Shown piece after piece: positions 5,284-7,676 of a stretch of 7,676 bases of DNA. The stretch covers positions 1-7,676 of the forward strand of contig CALGIB010000186.1 of assembly GCA_937915955.1 (NCBI GenBank). The letters are read 5' to 3'. The notes below the pieces were generated by a model. It ran no database searches. It was not told where the DNA came from and was given only the letters and a program-made list of their open reading frames with translations. The stretch comes from an uncultured Pseudomonadota bacterium. GTDB lineage: Bacteria > Myxococcota_A > UBA796 > CAJQPC01. A program made the position numbers and the translations under genes. Every line of letters begins with the position of its first letter. The stretch's first letter is position 1.

Positions 5284-6186
5284 CTACGCCGCGGCGGTGA
5301 TGCCTGCGGCGTTCGAGGTCACAGCGCGAACGATCCACACGGTGGTGCTGGCACTGATGACCTCGACGTGGTCACCCAGGACACCGGCAGCCTCGAAGAT
5401 GATCTTCGTCTCTGTGGAGACGGCGACCACGGCGACCGTGCCGTTGATGATCGTGCCCTGGAAGGACCCACCGACTCCAGCCTGGATGGTCACGTCGTTG
5501 GCGGCACCGTCGGCGGCCAGGAAGAGGTAGCGGGTGCCTGCCCCGGTGGGGACGGGAAGGGTGATCTGGTAGACGCCAGCCTGGGCGACCGAGAAGATGC
5601 CGCCCGAGTCGGCCAAGCTCATCACACGAGCCGCTGCGATGGCGGTAGCCTGGGCCGGGACCGTCGTGAGGCCGAGGACCTGGGTGGTACCGCGGCCTGC
5701 CTCGGACGAGGCGACACCGGGGGCGATGACGATGTTGCCTGTGGTGCTGTCGGCGGAGGTGCCTGACTCGATCGACACGGTGCCAGAGCTGCCGCCGGCA
5801 CCTGCGCCGCCGCTGTCGGCATCACCGGATGTGACGAGCACGTTCCCCGTGTTCCCCGCCGCCTGGGCAGAGGAGTCCGTGTCTCCCGACGCGACAGTGA
5901 CGGCCCCGGAGTTCCCGCCGTTGGAGGCGGCTGCCGTCGTAGTTCCCGTCCCGACAGTGATCGCACCCGAGGCGTGGGCCAGGGTAGCGGAGGTCGAGTT
6001 GCCGGTGACGATGTTCAGCGTCCCGGTGGCCCCGTCAGCGGCGTTGCCCGTCTCGACGATGGCGGCCTGGGATGCGACCCCTGCCGCAGTCGTGGCGTCG
6101 GTGTCGACGGAACCGGCAGTGACGTCTTCGCCTGTGGTCCAGGCACTCGTGCCGGGGTTGGTCGGGGCGGTGAGAATGACGGCCAT
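5284..6186 (-). CDS. Repeat-containing beta-solenoid/fibre-like virion protein
   Basis: 300 residues. The start at 6186 is set by GGAGG (plus-strand CCTCC 6192-6196), 5 bases upstream; the 40-residue upstream extension in frame is of different composition. Residues 1-50 are Thr/Ala-rich. Residues about 51-159 form five to six imperfect ~20-residue repeats of the form SGxVxVxSGxxxxxxxxxGN, e.g. SGAVTVASGDTDSSAQAAGN and TGNVLVTSGDADSGGAGAGG. Each has a short beta strand followed by a Gly/Ser/Thr/Ala loop, as expected for a beta-solenoid or elongated trimeric fibre shaft. Residues about 190-296 are a beta-rich domain (DSGGIFSVAQ, YQITLPV, GTRYLFLAA, GDHVEV, WIVRAVTSN) with the same motif order as the gene just downstream. 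No lysine-rich or catalytic segments occur. A virion fibre, spike or decoration role is inferred. A 53-base gap separates it from the paralogue. Confidence 0.82.
   Translation of the reverse strand: MAVILTAPTNPGTSAWTTGEDVTAGSVDTDATTAAGVASQAAIVETGNAADGATGTLNIVTGNSTSATLAHASGAITVGTGTTTAAASNGGNSGAVTVASGDTDSSAQAAGNTGNVLVTSGDADSGGAGAGGSSGTVSIESGTSADSTTGNIVIAPGVASSEAGRGTTQVLGLTTVPAQATAIAAARVMSLADSGGIFSVAQAGVYQITLPVPTGAGTRYLFLAADGAANDVTIQAGVGGSFQGTIINGTVAVVAVSTETKIIFEAAGVLGDHVEVISASTTVWIVRAVTSNAAGITAAA
5710..6036 (-). repeat. Array of ~20-residue Gly-rich beta repeats within the fibre-like gene
   Basis: The coding repeats cover residues 51-159 of the leftward 300-residue protein. Successive units start at GATGTLNIV, SGAITVGTG, SGAVTVASG, TGNVLVTSG, SGTVSIESG and TGNIVIAPG. 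The spacing is about 20-21 residues except for the last-but-one unit, which is ~15. The strand positions (x-V/I-x-V/I) and following Ser/Thr-Gly are conserved, while the loops are variable Ala/Ser/Thr/Gly. Confidence 0.75.
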
Positions 6187-6191
6187 GAGGC

Positions 6192-6196
6192 CCTCC
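6192..6196 (-). promoter_or_regulatory. Ribosome binding site deciding the start at 6186
   Basis: Plus-strand CCTCC reads GGAGG on the minus strand, 5 bases before the ATG at 6186. It supports the short 300-residue product over the longer frame. Confidence 0.6.
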
Positions 6197-6220
6197 GAAG
6201 ACGAGAAATCGCGTAGAGGA

Positions 6221-6264
6221 GTTGAGGGTAGCGCAGGAGCTTCTTCTGGGCTCCTCAACAGGAG
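6221..6264. repeat. Overlapping inverted repeats in the divergent intergenic region
   Basis: Three inverted repeats share sequence. GTTGAGG (6221-6227) pairs with CCTCAAC (6253-6259). AGGAGC (6235-6240) pairs with GCTCCT (6250-6255) across a 9-base loop. CTCCT (6251-6255) pairs with AGGAG (6260-6264) across a CAAC loop. The first two can nest only partly and the second and third exclude each other, so alternative hairpins or an operator are possible. Stems are short (5-7 base pairs), so chance is not excluded. Confidence 0.4.
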
Positions 6265-6299
6265 TTTCGGAGTGCTACAACCTTCTTGTGCCGTGCCAC

Positions 6300-6328
6300 T
6301 TGACACGCCTCAGGGCCTGCCCTATGTG
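6300..6328 (+). promoter_or_regulatory. Candidate sigma-70-type promoter for the coiled-coil/Sak4 genes
   Basis: A perfect -35 hexamer TTGACA (6300-6305) is followed by exactly 17 bases and TATGTG (6323-6328), which matches the -10 consensus at only three of six positions. It lies in the only sizeable intergenic region and points at the rightward genes. The predicted transcript start (about 6334-6336) would fall within the AGGAGG at 6333-6338, leaving a very short leader, which weakens the call. Confidence 0.3.
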
Positions 6329-6343
6329 CTTCAGGAGGATGAG

Positions 6344-6757
6344 GTGAGAGGGATGGAAGCTGCCCAGGTTGCTGAGGCTGAAGCTCTGCGTGAACGCGTG
6401 GAGAAGCTGGAAGACGACTGCGAGTCGCTTGAGCATGACTTGGCCGAGCGAGAGTTCGATCTGGAAGACGCTCAGGAGAAGATCGCTGACTTGGAGGAGG
6501 CCCTGGCCGACTTCCGGGAACGCGAGCTGATCAGCCCCGAGGCTGTGGCCCGGAAAATGGTGGCCTACCTGGAGTGGATCGCTTCCCCCAACACCACCGA
6601 CCCTCGCTTGGCTGCATCTGTGGCCGAAACGCTGCTTTCCCAGGTTGAAAGGGCTCTCTCAGGAAAGTCCAGGGAAAGTGCCCGTGGTCAGTTGACACTC
6701 TCGGACGGCCTTCATAAGAGGCTGGTGAGGATCGAGGAGGAACGAGGGAATGTCTGA
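6344..6757 (+). CDS. Coiled-coil protein upstream of the Sak4-like ATPase
   Basis: 137 residues from GTG 6344, preferred because AGGAGG (6333-6338) is 5 bases upstream; ATG 6353, with GAGG 8 bases upstream, is the close alternative (134 residues). Counting from ATG 6353, residues about 5-53 form a strongly acidic coiled coil with heptad-like Leu/Ala/Ile spacing (ALRERVEKLEDDCESLEHDL, then FDLEDAQEKIADLEEALADF). A helical C-terminal region follows (SPEAVARKMVAYLEWI, RLAASVAETLLSQVERAL) with a basic stretch near the end. No enzymatic motif. Its stop overlaps the ATPase start by 8 bases (ATGTCTGA), so the two are translationally coupled. A partner, loader or oligomerisation factor for the ATPase is a reasonable guess, but I do not recognise the family. 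Confidence 0.75.
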   Translation: MRGMEAAQVAEAEALRERVEKLEDDCESLEHDLAEREFDLEDAQEKIADLEEALADFRERELISPEAVARKMVAYLEWIASPNTTDPRLAASVAETLLSQVERALSGKSRESARGQLTLSDGLHKRLVRIEEERGNV

Positions 6758-7634
6758 AAGCAAGGTCATCTTGACCTACGGCCCGTCTGGCGTGGGTAAG
6801 ACCACGGACCAGGGCTACTCCTTCCCGAGGGCGCTGTTCGCAGCGGCTCCGGGAGCCCTTCACTCGGTCCAGTCCGTGTGCGGCTACATGCCGGCCACGA
6901 CCCAGGTCGACACCATCGAGGGAGCGACCAAGCTCATCAAGGAGGTCGCGGGCAAGTTCGACTGGCTCGTCATCGACGACTTCAGCTTCATGGCGGAGCA
7001 GACCTTCTCCCGCCTGGAGCGAAAGTACACAGGCTTCAAGGTCTGGGGTGCTCTTCGTGACGTCGCCCTGGAGTTCCGGGACACCGCTCGCTACGCCAAG
7101 GTCTCGGTCGTGATGAACGCTTGGGAGCAGGGCCCGAAGACCAAGCACAACGGACAGCAGGTGCGCGGAGGTCCTCAGCTCTCCGGCAGCCTCCCTGAGC
7201 AGATCCCGGCGATGTGCGATGTGGTCCTCCGTGCCGGTCACGACCTGCGTCGCCAGCCCTGGCCCGCCGTGTACCGCTGCACCTTCGACCCCTCCTGGGT
7301 GATGAAGGACCGCTTCGACGTGGCTTCTCGCATCGACCCCTGCCCGATGAATCTGGCAGAGATTCTGCGATCTTCCGGCCTCGAAGTGCCGCGTCACCCG
7401 GACCTGCCGGACCAGGAAGAAGTCGTTTCCGCTCTGGCCGAGCACTTTGGTGCCCTCGAAGGCTTCGCTGCCGTGACGGCCAACGAGTTCTACGCCAAGC
7501 TCCGCGCCAGCGGGATGACGCCGACGGTCGCCAAGTGGACCCTCCGCGACGCCCTGGACCGGGCTGAAATCCAGAAGGCACTCACCCTCGCCGGGGACAC
7601 CTTCATCCACACTGACAACACCGCCCTCTTGTAG
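6750..7634 (+). CDS. Sak4-like RecA-family ATPase (AAA_24-type), putative phage recombinase
   Basis: 294 residues from ATG 6750, with AGGAGG (6735-6740) 9 bases upstream, inside the end of the coiled-coil gene. Walker A is G11-PSGVGK17-T18 directly after the first strand (KVILTY). Walker B is DWLVIDD (D76, D77). A third strand (VSVVMNAWEQGPK, residues 118-130) sits where these ATPases carry the sensor. GGPQLSGSLPEQIPAMCDVVLRA and the later strand-turn with WVMKDRFD (residues 183-190) match the family layout of phage Sak4-type proteins (single-domain RecA-like cores). Those proteins bind single-stranded DNA and promote annealing or strand exchange, typically beside exonucleases and SSBs. Residues about 200-294 are an extra helical tail after the ATPase core; its role is unknown. 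No SSB gene is visible in the window. An alternative is a generic phage nucleotide-binding protein, but the full motif set favours Sak4-like. Confidence 0.85.
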   Translation: MSESKVILTYGPSGVGKTTDQGYSFPRALFAAAPGALHSVQSVCGYMPATTQVDTIEGATKLIKEVAGKFDWLVIDDFSFMAEQTFSRLERKYTGFKVWGALRDVALEFRDTARYAKVSVVMNAWEQGPKTKHNGQQVRGGPQLSGSLPEQIPAMCDVVLRAGHDLRRQPWPAVYRCTFDPSWVMKDRFDVASRIDPCPMNLAEILRSSGLEVPRHPDLPDQEEVVSALAEHFGALEGFAAVTANEFYAKLRASGMTPTVAKWTLRDALDRAEIQKALTLAGDTFIHTDNTALL

Positions 7635-7676
7635 GGCACCCCATCTTGCCTTCTGGCACAACCCGCCCTTCCGCGG

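Larger units (their letters stand above)
6187..6343. other. Divergent intergenic control region
   Basis: 157 bases separate the start of the leftward fibre-like gene from the start of the rightward coiled-coil gene. It must hold the signals for both directions. I see the inverted repeats at 6221-6264, the TTGACA-containing candidate promoter at 6300-6328, ribosome binding sites at both ends, and no convincing leftward promoter hexamers. Confidence 0.6.

Noticed and set aside
4823..5766. Plus-strand frames opposite the leftward fibre-like genes
   Set aside because: Their products are low-complexity shadows without ribosome binding sites. The minus-strand products share a domain with each other and have AGGAG/GGAGG sites at the right distance.
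5597..6343. Upstream extension of the coiled-coil gene's frame
   Set aside because: It runs through the opposite-strand gene and the intergenic region and translates to Pro/Val/Ala-rich shadow sequence. The AGGAGG at 6333 marks the real start.
6531..7661. 376-codon minus-strand frame, longer than the ATPase gene it opposes
   Set aside because: The plus strand encodes clear Walker A and B motifs with good ribosome binding sites. The minus frame has no domain signature and no supported start, and crosses a real gene boundary.
7635..7676. Possible terminator after the ATPase gene (TGCC-TTCT-GGCA at 7647-7658)
   Set aside because: The stem is only four base pairs with no following T-run, and the window ends before more context is visible.

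Overview
The window looks like part of a double-stranded DNA bacteriophage genome from a high-GC lineage. I infer a tailed phage (Caudoviricetes). The evidence is tight packing, stop/start overlaps of 1-8 bases at many junctions, several small genes without obvious function, a cluster of recombination-type enzymes, and repetitive beta-rich Ala/Thr/Gly/Val proteins on the opposite strand that resemble virion fibre or decoration proteins. Almost all third codon positions are G or C. Nothing in the sequence fixes the host; a high-GC bacterium such as an actinobacterium is a guess. I see no tRNA, rRNA, CRISPR array, insertion sequence or attachment site.

Layout. (1) Bases 1-4744 form one rightward gene string: a gene cut by the left edge with a Lys/Pro/Ala linker; an unknown beta-rich protein; a DEDDy 3'-5' exonuclease; a Cas4/RecB-like PD-(D/E)XK nuclease with four cysteines placed as for an Fe-S cluster; a CPCC-motif phage protein with a predicted winged-helix-like body; a 36-residue ORF; a 106-residue unknown; an eight-cysteine protein resembling YkgJ-type metal-chelating domains; and a small zinc-ribbon protein. 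(2) Bases 4745-6186 hold two leftward genes. Both end in the same kind of beta-rich C-terminal domain, so they look like paralogues, and the upstream one carries an array of ~20-residue Gly-rich repeats. (3) Bases 6187-6343 are a divergent intergenic region with overlapping inverted repeats and a candidate promoter. (4) Bases 6344-7634 are rightward again: a coiled-coil protein translationally coupled to a Sak4-like RecA-family ATPase.

Working together. The exonuclease, the Cas4-like nuclease and the Sak4-like ATPase are the usual parts of a phage recombination/replication module: end resection plus ATP-dependent strand annealing or exchange. The two leftward genes are best read as structural proteins inserted in opposite orientation, splitting the recombination genes into two rightward blocks. 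The most notable local oddity is the 3' end of the exonuclease gene. The annotated frame stops at 1994, but the +1 frame carries convincing coding sequence from about 1951 to a stop at 2046 that overlaps the next start by 4 bases. This implies a frameshift, either real or a sequence error.
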